Source: Homalodisca vitripennis
Taxonomy: Eukaryota > Arthropoda > Insecta > Hemiptera > Cicadellidae
NCBI RefSeq assembly: GCF_021130785.1
Contig: NW_025777513.1
Location: forward strand, 1-64,000
Direction of reading: 5' to 3'
Length of the DNA stretch: 64,000 nucleotides
Part shown: positions 10,802-20,599 of the stretch, piece after piece
Layout of the letters: the number at the start of each line of letters is the position of its first letter
Numbering within the stretch: the stretch's first letter is position 1
Notes under the pieces: generated by a model
The model's database searches: none
What the model was told of the DNA's origin: nothing
The model's input: only the letters and a program-made list of their open reading frames with translations
Translations under genes and position numbers: made by a program

Positions 10802-12740
10802 TGTTCCGAGTTAGCGAAAAAGACAGGAGGTCTCGGAAGCGTGCCCCTCCCAAACTCGGAGCAAATCATAAAAAAAAATAATCACATGCCACTAGTGGGA
10901 AGAGAGACAAAGAGAGACAAGATTTCGAGTAAATGATATATAATTAATAGGTGGCAAAACATTTCCATGCAAAATACAATTACTGCAGCACCACGGTGCA
11001 CCGCGTAACTTAATAACTAAATAACAACAATCAATAGAATTCCAATAAAGACAATAACATAATAAATAGAAACAATAACATAATAAATAAATAATATAAT
11101 ATACTAAATAACATAATATCAGGTACGGCAGTAGCAAAATTTTAACTGGTAATTTTTATGAACTGAGGGGAGGGAAAAGGTTGTAGAATTTCTAGGCCCA
11201 CTATTTTTAAAAAATAGTTTGGTTTCAAGTTGGTAGCCGAAAATTAAAAAAAAATATTTAAAGCCAATTTTCGAAGGAGGCGGGGCTTAGTTTCCTCCAC
11301 GAATCCGAATTAAAGATGAAATCCTCCCCTTCAGTTCATGTAACTAAACTAAATAATACTGGCTAATATACTGGCCCTCCTCCAGATCTAACATCTGGCA
11401 GCGCTCCATACAAGCCTATCCTCTCAAGGGGTATAAGAAGTAAAAAACATTTCTGATCCAACCTTGTTCCAGAAGAAATTAATGGGAGCACTACACTCCG
11501 GTTGGATGCCGGTCCAATAGCGCTGGCAGGGCGCGGGCATTCAGTTGGTTTCAGTGCTGTGGGCAGACTCGCCGCATCAGTCCCGCTGACGGCACTCACG
11601 GGGACCCTGTAGAATCCCAACATAACCAGTAGAAATTCAGATCAACTTTACTACAACCCGAGTAATAATAAAAACTTAATTATGTTTGCCACAAAGTATA
11701 ATAAAATATTTAAATTTAACAATTAAAAAAAAATAACAATCTGTAACTAACAGTACCTTTTAAGTATCAAAGACTATTTCCTAAAAATAACTCAAGACAC
11801 TAAGTATTTTAAGATGCACTACTTGGTGACAATATTAAATATTACATAGGCTAGGACAGCCATACTAAATGATTAAGCGTGATAACATTTACTTGTAACT
11901 ATAATTCGCTGGATTTTAATCATTATATTATAATAATTTACATTTTGCTATTAAATATTAATTGTAAGGTAGGCCTGATAATAATTATATAATTTACAAA
12001 TAATAAACAATACATTATTTCCCAAATAACAATAATTAAATAATAAAATCGAAATCATGAATGTTGCCACCCAATTTTGCACGCAACACAAAACACGGAG
12101 GTAACAAAAATTTGCAAAGTCTGTACCGTCTCGCTTACACTAAAAAATCAAAGTGTGTACACGGAATAAATAATTTCCGTTCGCCCGAACGGATCAGTTA
12201 GAAAGCACTAGAGCAAAAATATAAAAAAACTAAACTAGCATAGTAAATAAATTAACAAAATTTAGAAAGTACGAAAGACAGGAACGAACACTTTGCGACA
12301 CGAACACGTACACGAGGAACACAAGTTACAAAAATATATATAAATTACTTATAACTAATCTACGATAATATATGTCTGGGTGGGAGAGAAAAACCGCCAA
12401 CTAAATAAGTTAAGAGAGTGCAAAAGAACATTTACCTGCCGAAAGTCGGAGAATTAGCCAGCCATGTGGAACGGGACGAGCAGCGAACAGACAGCAAACG
12501 CAGTAGCTTCTCCGAACGTGTCTCCGAACAGTCTGACCGCTCCGAACAGTAGCCGGTGCCGGTGCCGGTGAACAGCTGGTCGGTAAACTAGTCAAGGTCA
12601 ACCAGCTGACCTCAACCAATCAGTCCAACCAGGCAGAAAATCAATACTTGACGGAGTGACTCCCCCACCGACTGACAAGAGTGGCCGAGGTGGGAAAATA
12701 ATAGACAAAAAATAAATTGCCCAAACTGAGCCCCGGCTCA
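10802..12740 (-). repeat. 3' LTR of the Gypsy element
   Basis: 1,939 bp; in plus orientation it starts tgttccgag and ends ccccggctca. Because the element is on the minus strand this is its 3' LTR. It contains an AT-rich array of aataacataataaat-type units near 11055-11120. The open frames inside it look like chance translations. Confidence 0.92.
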
Positions 12741-12752
12741 ACCTCCCCCACT
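12741..12752 (-). other. Polypurine tract of the Gypsy element
   Basis: On the minus strand the 12 bases directly before the 3' LTR read agtgggggaggt, a purine run where the plus-strand primer is expected. Confidence 0.75.
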
Positions 12753-12972
12753 AAAAAGGGTGCAACCCCAAACAAAACCTCTCCCCCACTGAAAGAATAA
12801 CCAACAAGCTCTGGCACAGGAAACGGGAAGTCGAGAACCCTAACAGGAAACGAAGTCCTGAGCAGGAGGCAGACAAACCACGATCCTCCTGAAATTTTGA
12901 GAGGCGCCTCTCTTGGAGAAAGAAGAAAACAGAAAGAGAGTAAAACGACACCACAGGGAAAACCAGGGGTGA

Positions 12973-14031
12973 TCAGTCCCCGGACACCCCCGCAGCCGCA
13001 CCAGTATCCAGAGCATGACCAGAGGTATCACCACGGAAGGCCTTCAGATGAGAAACGTGGGCCTTCCGCCACAACCTCCCCGATACGGGATCAACCAACT
13101 CAGCAGTAACTGGGGAGAGAAAACGAAGAATCCGGTGAGGACCTGTCCACCGATAGCAAAGTTTGGCTGCCCGTTTATCCACGGCCGAACTGACCGGATG
13201 GGCCTTACAAAAGACAAGATCCCCCACCTGGAAGGGGTTAGCAATACGTCCCTTATTGAATTTTCTCCTCACCCTTTCCCTAGACTGTAGGAGCTTAACC
13301 CTGACTGCTTCCCAAGTGTCACTCACATTGGGAGTACCAGGCACTGGTAGAAGACTATCCAGACTCCAGAGATTAGACAAGGGATCAGAAGGAGGACGAC
13401 TAAACATGACCTGGAAAGGCGTGGAATCATGACTTTCGTGAAGAGCAGAATTGAAGGCTAACTGAAGCCAGCTCAGGTTTTCATCCCAGGTAGTTTGTTT
13501 CTCAGCGTGATAAGCGATGAGGGCGGCTCTGAGATTGCGGTTGAACCGCTCAGCATGAGAAGGCTGGGGGTAGTAAGGAGATGTAGTAACATGTTTGATT
13601 CCATGCCCAAAACAGAAGCGATGAAACTCCCTCGACACGAATTGTGTGCCGTTATCCGAGACGAAGGTGGCGGGCACTCCAAAATTCTGTAGAAGGCGGG
13701 ACTTGAGTGCCTTGACGGTGAGCGACGCCGTGGCACTCCTAAGAGGAATCAACCAGCAAAACTTAGAGAAAGCATCCACAGCAACAAGCAGGGAGGTGTT
13801 CCCTGACTTGCTACGGGGAAAGGGTCCCACATAGTCAATGAACACTTTCTCAAGAGGCCGCTCCGCCACCTCGGAGGAAAGAAGTCCTAATTTGGTATTT
13901 TGTGCTGGTTTACTGACCGAGCAAAGATGACAAGCTCGTACTCTACCAGCAATGTCTCTGTCCATACTCTTCCAGATGAACTTATCTCTGATTTTAGCGA
14001 TGGTCTTGTGAATACCTAAATGACCGCCCAC
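12973..14031 (-). CDS. Integrase region of the Gypsy pol
   Basis: A 352-residue open frame, the best preserved part of pol. The N-terminal HHCC zinc-binding motif is visible at H4, H8, C34 and C37 (GGHLGIHKT, ACHLC). The core triad is D66 (FIDYVGPF), D126 (VSDNGTQF) and E161 (HAERFNRNL), with 34 residues between the last two, as usual for retroviral-type integrases. The C-terminal part has a GDLV.C block and a WTGPHRIL block typical of Gypsy integrases. It joins the 3' ends of element cDNA to target DNA in the nucleus. The Met shown is inside the domain: the real product is cut from a pol polyprotein, and a frameshift near 14030 separates it from RNase H. It stops about 220 bp before the 3' LTR. 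Confidence 0.93.
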   Translation of the reverse strand: MGGHLGIHKTIAKIRDKFIWKSMDRDIAGRVRACHLCSVSKPAQNTKLGLLSSEVAERPLEKVFIDYVGPFPRSKSGNTSLLVAVDAFSKFCWLIPLRSATASLTVKALKSRLLQNFGVPATFVSDNGTQFVSREFHRFCFGHGIKHVTTSPYYPQPSHAERFNRNLRAALIAYHAEKQTTWDENLSWLQLAFNSALHESHDSTPFQVMFSRPPSDPLSNLWSLDSLLPVPGTPNVSDTWEAVRVKLLQSRERVRRKFNKGRIANPFQVGDLVFCKAHPVSSAVDKRAAKLCYRWTGPHRILRFLSPVTAELVDPVSGRLWRKAHVSHLKAFRGDTSGHALDTGAAAGVSGD

Positions 14032-14746
14032 GGGAGGAGAGAAACATGAAAGTAGGAAAAGACCATCGGTATGAGGGCACTCGGCAGAACAATCTTGGGA
14101 CCACCTCCGCGTCGGGCACGACAGCAGAGGACACCCTTGGACAAGAAGTAAGGAGAGTGGGCTTCTCCCTCCCGGAGCTCACCAATGATGTTTGACAACT
14201 CGGGGTCTTGAAGTTGGTGAGAGCCAAAACTCTCAAAGGCAGCAGGGAAATCCAACATCACAGTCCCACACAACGGTGCTTGAGAATCAACAGGATCGCT
14301 GGGTAGATGATACATTCTAGAAAGAGCATCGGCGACGACGTTTTGGGTGCCGCGAATGTGCTGCACCCTGAATTTAAAGGCCGCAATTTTGACAACCCAG
14401 CGACCAATCTTCCCGAGTTGTCGAGGATGGGCCAATAGCCAGGAAAGAGCCTGATTGTCAGTTTCCAGCAGAAATTTCGGAATGCTCTAGGAACCTCCGA
14501 AACTTATCCATGCCGAAAACGACCGCCAGACACTCCAGCTCATAAATAGAAGATTTCTTTTCCTGAAGGGTCAAAGTTCCTAGATGCAAAAGCGATAGGT
14601 TGCCGAGCGCCGTCGAATTCTTGAGAAAGCACAGCTCCTACAGCACAGGATGAGGAGTCAGTCTGCAAGATGAAGGGGCCTACTAAAGTCCGGTATTCGC
14701 AGCACAGGAGGTTGGATAATGGCCTCCCTAAGCAGTTGAAAAGCAC
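14016..14746 (-). pseudogene. RNase H domain of the Gypsy pol, frame-broken
   Basis: Two overlapping pieces. At 14540-14746 the start of the domain reads GPFILQTDSSSCAVGAVLSQ with the catalytic-type Asp at residue 30. At 14016-14435 the C-terminal part contains HIRGTQNVVADALSR, a Gypsy RNase H hallmark, followed by the linker toward the integrase zinc-binding domain. A frameshift near 14440-14540 separates them, and another near 14740 separates the domain from RT. It would degrade RNA in the RNA:DNA hybrid during reverse transcription. Confidence 0.85.
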
Positions 14747-15745
14747 GTTCTTGAATCTTCACCCCAAACGAACTTTGCGTCTTTCCTTCTTAAGGCGTTC
14801 AGAGGGGCGGCCACCTCGGCAAAGTCAGGAATAAACCTACGGTAGAAATTAACCATGCCGATGAATCTGGCAACACCCTTCCCCTTGGCATCCTTCGGAG
14901 GAGGGAAATCCCGAATGCCTTGGGTCCTGGCAGGGTCTATAGATACACCCCTAGACGACACGAGGTGACCGAGAAACGATATTTCAGACTTGGCGTAAGA
15001 CACCTTCTCTGGATTGACTGTAAGGCCAGCCCTACCCAACCTAACCAAGACCTCCTCAAGATGTTTAACGTGTTCCGTGAAAGACTCACTGTAGACCAGA
15101 AGGTCATCAAGATAATTAAAGACATATCTGAACTTCACATCGTGGAAGATGGAGTCAAGCAACCTAGTTAACGTTTGGGCCCCCACAGCTAGCCCCATAG
15201 GCACAGATCGGTACTGATACAAATTCCACGGAACACAGAAGGCCGTGAGAGGACGTGATTCCTTCTTCAACGGAATCTGATGATATGCTTGGTTCAAATC
15301 ACATATAGTGAAAAATTTGGCCTTACCGAACCAATCAAAAGCAGAATGGAGATCGGGGAGAGGCACTGAGTCCTATTTCAATTTTGGCATTAAGTTTTCT
15401 TAGGTCAACCACCATACGATGTTTTCCATTAGGCTTTGGAACCAAGAACGCTGGACTGGCATACGATGAGTTTGAGGGCTCAATAACTCCTTGATCCAAG
15501 AGATCCTTGATGATACCACGCATAACCTCCATCTTTGGAGGAGCCAACTTGTATGGGTGGGAGCGTACTGGCTGAGTGTCAGTCAGACGAATTTCATATT
15601 CAATGAGATGGGTAGAACCGAGCTTGGGTGTGAGGACCTCCGGAAATCTTGAGCAAAGCTCACGGAGAACCCCAGCTTGCTCCTCATCCAAGTGACCGAA
15701 CGGGTCCCCAGGGGCAGAAACCTTCCTCACACTCCACCTCCACAA
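14728..15745 (-). pseudogene. Reverse transcriptase domain of the Gypsy pol, one frameshift
   Basis: The N-terminal half (15335-15745) includes PYKLAPPKMEVM, GVIEPSNSSYASPAFLVPK and KHRMVVDLRKLN, motifs of Ty3/Gypsy RT. The C-terminal half (14728-15366) holds motif A in TICDLNQAYHQIPL, the active-site YLDD at about 15103-15114 and FLGHLVSSRGV. The two halves are in different frames, joined near 15366. RT copies element RNA to DNA in the particle. Catalytic residues are all present; only the frame is broken. Confidence 0.92.
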
Positions 15746-16212
15746 CCTGCGGCGTCGATTTGCATTTATCAGAAAAGGGGACTGACACTCGCCGATTGAA
15801 TTTGAAATAAGACTGGCCCGCCTGAAGATCCAGCACCAAACCAGTCTTTTGAATAAAATCCGCCCCCAAAATACAATCCATACTCAGGTCCTGGGCCACA
15901 AGGAAGCTCCACACCCATGAAAAATATTCAACCTTAAACTTGATTGAAGCCTTCTTCGAAATTGGAAGAGGGGAATTAGAAAGCAGTCCAGCAAGTTAAA
16001 GAAGACTCCTCGGTGTGCTTCACCAAACCTAACCTTGAAATGGCTTCAAAAAGACGGGAAGAGATGAGGCTACAGGCTGACCCGGAATCAACTAGGGCCT
16101 TATGCACTGAGTCTCCCACTAAGATATTGATATAAGGGCACACCGAAGATGCTGTCCTAAGCCGTAGGTTTCCCTTTTCTGCTAGGCTCATAGTGTCCAA
16201 ACTATTAATCAA
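15684..16212 (-). pseudogene. Aspartic protease region of the Gypsy pol
   Basis: The upstream piece (15976-16212) contains ALVDSGSACSLIS, with the active-site D-S-G at residues 42-44. The downstream piece (15684-15914) contains DCILGADFIQKTGLVLDL, the conserved C-terminal ILG block of retropepsins. A frame break near 15930 separates them. It processes the gag-pol polyprotein. Confidence 0.85.
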
Positions 16213-16289
16213 ATTTTTCGCATAGGTACTATTTTTTTGAAATTTTTTCTTAGACCTCGGGGGAACTTCAGAGAAAACCCCCCTTTGAT

Positions 16290-17590
16290 CTAGTTTTTTG
16301 GACCAGTGCGATATCTCCTAGGACACTCCCGACGAGTATGACCTCGTTCACCACAGGCATAGCAGATGGGTGGATGAAGCCCACCAGAGTGATGTGGCCC
16401 ATCCACGGGATTCTGTACGGCCGTGACAGCCCTGGAGGGCTGGATGGAAACGATGATTGTTCCTCTCCGCCCTCTGCCGGTCAGCAAACTGCACGCTGCG
16501 CGAAGCAATGCACAGACGGTCCAGTTCAGAAAAGGTGGAAGGGCGACCAGCAAAAACTAGACGGGACCTCTCTTCAGGATTGAGACCCTCAAGAATGGTG
16601 GGTGACCACAGTACTTTCGGGGATATTGAGCCTTAACACCCTATCAGTGTCCCTCACCTCGGCCACAAACTTAGCCAAACTCTCTCCGTTGCCCTGAGGC
16701 CTAAAGAATTTCTCCACACGGAGACGTTCCCTCAACTGACCAGGAACAAAGAAATCCAATGCCTCCCTATGAAAATCATCCAGGGTACCACCCCTCTGGA
16801 GAACTCGAACCAGACAGTCACCCAAAGGTGGCCTACAAAACGGAGAGATGACATGCAGGAAGCTCGCTCCCTGAAGACCAGGCAAGTCATGCAGTCGCAG
16901 GATCTCAGAAAGAAACCGCAGCAAGGCTTCAGTATCTAGACCATCCACCGTAGGTAGTCGCTGCAGCAACGGGGTAAGTGGGTTTGGGAGCTTGTGATAC
17001 TGAACAAAGGATCCCGTCATCACAGCTCCCAGTCCTCCAGATCCAGCAGGCAGGGTCCCGTCCACACCAGACACCCCCGACGCCACGCCCACATCAAAGT
17101 CTGCAACAACTGACCTAGGGATCCGGCATTCACCCTTAACAGCCGCAGCAGAGTCAACCGCAGACAAGGTTTTTTCAGGAGCCTTTGCTCCCTCGTCCCT
17201 CTCGAGTACAGTCAGCAGGCTGTCCACCAAGGTGATGCGTTCCTCCAACCACTCCCTATCACCAGAACTGGTAAGCTTGGATCTAAGTAGCGACAGCCTC
17301 ATATGTAGATGGGTAAGCCGGGACAGATACCTAGCCCTCTCTCGGCCAGTAGGCGGCGACTCCAACCAGTCCTCCTGACTATTTTCAAAAGTCTCCAACT
17401 TAGCCTCCAAAATAGGCCTCTGCTTCTGGAACGTCAAATCTCTAGGCCAGGTCGTGTCCAGTTCCATATTATCACGCAGTTGCTTCCGCATGGACTCGCA
17501 GTCGGAACCCGGAGTAAGCCCACGAGCCAACAACTCAAAATGGAGATCCTCCTTCAACAAGTATTCAGGCACCAGAGAGACAGGCCATGA
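16290..17590 (-). pseudogene. gag of the Gypsy element, frame-broken
   Basis: Recognisable gag sequence begins near 17590 with EYLLKEDLHFELLARG followed by SMRKQLRDNM, then a charged helical region and a capsid-like region (PLTPLLQRLPTVDG, LREALDFF-type and VEKFFRPQ blocks). The frame stops at 16589; translation continues in a second frame (LEGLNPEERSRL) and then a third, where a CCHC zinc knuckle CYACGERGHTRREC (CX2CX4HX4C) lies near 16350. No Met lies just before the recognisable start; the open frame runs on upstream to an ATG at 17926 through hydrophobic sequence that is probably untranslated leader. The product would form the particle and bind RNA. Confidence 0.8.
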
Positions 17591-18007
17591 TAACAAAGAG
17601 TAACAAAAAACTAACAAACAACACACTGACTCGAAGTCAACGACTAACAAAGCAATAACTAAGGCGACAAGTGAATAACTTAGTGAGACAACACTCTCAG
17701 CAGGGTCCCCAGAATTCCTGCCGTCCACGAAACACGTCAGCGAAACCAAAATACCACAGCAAAACACTACGCCGTACCAGAACAAAACCAGAAAAAAAAA
17801 CAACGAAGACAAGATATAACAAAAACACACAAGTAACAAGAATCCGAAAATAATAAACAAGTTTACACACCTCCTGTAGATCGGCGGAAAATAGCACAGC
17901 GAGACGGCACAGGCGCAGGAAGTCAACTAACAACTTCAACTCGTGCCTCTCACCACCAGTGGCAAAACAAAAACCCCGGGCCCGCAGAGGGTAAAAAACA
18001 CGTAACC

Positions 18008-18021
18008 ACGCTCTGCTACCA
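18008..18021 (-). other. Primer binding site of the Gypsy element
   Basis: On the minus strand, four bases (aaaa, or three plus the LTR edge) after the 5' LTR comes tggtagcagagcgt, starting with TGG as needed to pair with a tRNA 3' CCA end. I do not assign the tRNA. Confidence 0.65.
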
Positions 18022-18024
18022 TTT

Positions 18025-19965
18025 TGTTCCGAGTTAGCGAAAAAAGACAGGAGGCCTCGGAAGCGTGCCCCTCCCAAACTCGGAGCAAATCATAAAAAAA
18101 AAATAATCACATGCCACTAGTGGGAAGAGAGACAAAGAGAGACAAGATTTCGAGTAAATGATATATAATTAATAGGTGGCAAACATTTCCATGCAAAATA
18201 CAATTACTGCAGCACCACGGTGCACCGCGTAACTTAATAACTAAATAACAACAATCAATAGAATTCCAATAAAGACAATAACATAATAAATAGAAACAAT
18301 AACATAATAAATAAATAATATAATATACTAAATAACATAATATCAGGTACGGCAGTAGCAAAATTTTAACTGGTAATTTTTATGAACTGAGGGGAGGGAA
18401 AAGGTTGTAGAATTTCTAGGCCCACTATTTTTAAAAAATAGTTTGGTTTCAAGTTGGTAGCCGAAAATTAAAAAAAAATATTTAAAGCCAATTTTCGAAG
18501 GAGGCGGGGCTTAGTTTCCTCCACGAATCCGAATTAAAGATGAAATCCTCCCCTTCAGTTCATGTAACTAAACTAAATAATACTGGCTAATATACTGGCC
18601 CTCCTCCAGATCTAACATCTGGCAGCGCTCCATACAAGCCTATCCTCTCAAGGGGTAATAAGAAGTAAAAAACATTTCTGATCCAACCTTGTTCCAGAAG
18701 AAATTAATGGGAGCACTACACTCCGGTTGGATGCCGGTCCAATAGCGCTGGCAGGGCGCGGGCATTCAGTTGGTTTCAGTGCTGTGGGCAGACTCGCCGC
18801 ATCAGTCCCGCTGACGGCACTCACGGGGACCCTGTAGAATCCCAACATAACCAGTAGAAATTCAGATCAACTTTACTACAACCCGAGTAATAATAAAAAC
18901 TTAATTATGTTTGCCACAAAGTATAATAAAATATTTAAATTTAACAATTAAAAAAAATAAACAATCTGTAACTAAACAGTACCTTTTAAGTATCAAAGAC
19001 TATTTCCTAAAAATAACTCAAGACACCAAGTATTTTAAGATGCACTACTTGGTGACAATTTTAAATATTACATAGGCTAGGACAGCCATACTAAATGATT
19101 AAGCGTGATAACATTTACTTGTAACTATAATTCGCTGGATTTTAATCATTATATTATAATAATTTACATTTTGCTATTAAATATTAATTGTAAGGTAGGC
19201 CTGATAATAATTATATAATTTACAAATAATAACAATACATTATTTCCCAAATAACAATAATTAAATAATAAAATCGAAATCATGAATGTTGCCACCCAAT
19301 TTTGCACGCAACACAAAACACGAGGTAACAAAAATTTGCAAAGTCTGTACCGTCTCGCTTACACTAAAAAAATCAAAGTGTGTACACGGAATAAATAATT
19401 TCCGTTCGCCGAACGGATCAGTTAGAAAGCACTAGAGCAAAAATATAAAAAAACTAAACTAGCATAGTAAATAAATTAACAAAATTTAGAAAGTACGAAA
19501 GACAGGAACGAACACTTTGCGACACGAACACGTACACGAGGAACACAAGTTACAAAAATATATATAAATTACTTATAACTAATCTACGATAATATATGTC
19601 TGGGTGGGAGAGAAAAAACCGCCAACTAAATAAGTTAAGAGAGTGCAAAAGAACATTTACCTGCCGAAAGTCGGAGAATTAGCCAGCCATGTGGAACGGG
19701 ACGAGCAGCGAACAGACAGCAAACGCAGTAGCTTCTCCGAACGTGTCTCCGAACAGTCTGACCGCTCCGAACAGTAGCCGGTGCCGGTGCCGGTGAACAG
19801 CTGGTCGGTAAACTAGTCAAGGTCAACCAGCTGACCTCAACCAATCAGTCCAACCAGGCAGAAAATCAATACTTGACGGAGTGACTCCCCCACCGACTGA
19901 CAAGAGTGGCCGAGGTGGGAAAATAATAGACAAAAAATAAATTGCCCAAACTGAGCCCCGGCTCA
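18025..19965 (-). repeat. 5' LTR of the Gypsy element
   Basis: 1,941 bp, nearly identical to 10802-12740. Differences noticed by eye are mostly run-length changes in A, C or G tracts, for example near 18043, 18180, 18656 and 19322, plus a few substitutions. As the 5' LTR it should hold the promoter, but I could not place the transcription start. Confidence 0.92.
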
Positions 19966-20024
19966 GGAGACGAGGCGGAATATTTAGAAAACCATTCTAC
20001 TAAATACTTTGTTTTATAGTCACT

Positions 20025-20590
20025 ACAGAGTGAAAGCTGGTATGGACGATGCAGGCTCAAAGAATGTCTGTAGATCAAAATGTCAGCGACAGAGTCACAC
20101 ATCTTACTCGACGCTTTTAGGGTCACGGTCAAGGTGGAAAATATTGACTGCCAACATTAGATCCTGTATGTGCTTTCGTAAGGAAAGTTTCATTAATATT
20201 TTTTGTTGAAAATACTTCTTACTTTACAAAACAGTAGAAAAAACATTACTCTGAGCTTTTTTATTTCATACACATTATCGTCTCTGTCATAAGATTCGCA
20301 TTCGTGTAACTTATATTACGCCAACCTCTTCATATTATCGTCTATTGATAAAATTACCAATTACATTTAAGGTTGAAATTATTCCACCCACCCGGTTATT
20401 GTTATCCTCATGGAAATTGTTTTCAAAACGTCCCAAGGACTCTACATTTAGTCATATGGTTTATTATTTTGTTTTCGTTATGATGAATTTTTTTAGCTAT
20501 AGTAATTACTGATAACTTTTCCATTGATGTAACTAACTACTACATTCGGAAACCACTAATATGAAGTTTTTTCAAAAGTATAATAAATTT
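20025..20590 (+). repeat. Dispersed repeat family B, copy 1
   Basis: Aligns with 32460-33060, 63640-64000 and, inverted, 45930-46520. Conserved blocks are gatgcaggctcaaagaatgt, ctgtagatcaaaatgtcag, agagtcacacatct, gacgctttt, atcctgtatgtgctt and gaggaaagtt-type, then weaker similarity to about 20590 including cattcggaaacc. No coding potential; an unknown non-autonomous element is likely. Confidence 0.65.
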
Positions 20591-20599
20591 TTTCAAGTA

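Larger units (their letters stand above)
10802..19965 (-). mobile_element. Full-length Gypsy-type LTR retrotransposon
   Basis: A 9.16-kb element bounded by nearly identical LTRs (10802-12740 and 18025-19965) and a 4-bp target duplication GGAG (10798-10801 and 19966-19969). LTR ends are TG...CA. Coding order on the minus strand is gag with zinc knuckle, protease, reverse transcriptase, RNase H, integrase; integrase after RT/RNase H places it in the Gypsy (Ty3) group. The two LTRs differ mainly in homopolymer length and a handful of substitutions, so the insertion looks young. The LTRs are unusually long for the group. Pol is split by several frameshifts, so this copy as written is not autonomous, although all domains are present. 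Confidence 0.95.

Noticed and set aside
10892..11137. 81-codon Tyr/Leu/Cys-rich frame in the Gypsy LTR (also at 18107)
   Set aside because: Lies in the LTR, arises from the AT-rich aataacataataa array and has no domain; the right-hand copy has a changed frame.
12897..13834. Several plus-strand frames of 60-90 codons
   Set aside because: They are antisense to the integrase and RT coding sequence of the Gypsy element.
16589..17926. Hydrophobic N-terminal segment of the gag frame as a membrane or envelope-type domain
   Set aside because: It corresponds to the leader between PBS and gag, is low-complexity in composition and has no family similarity that I can see.
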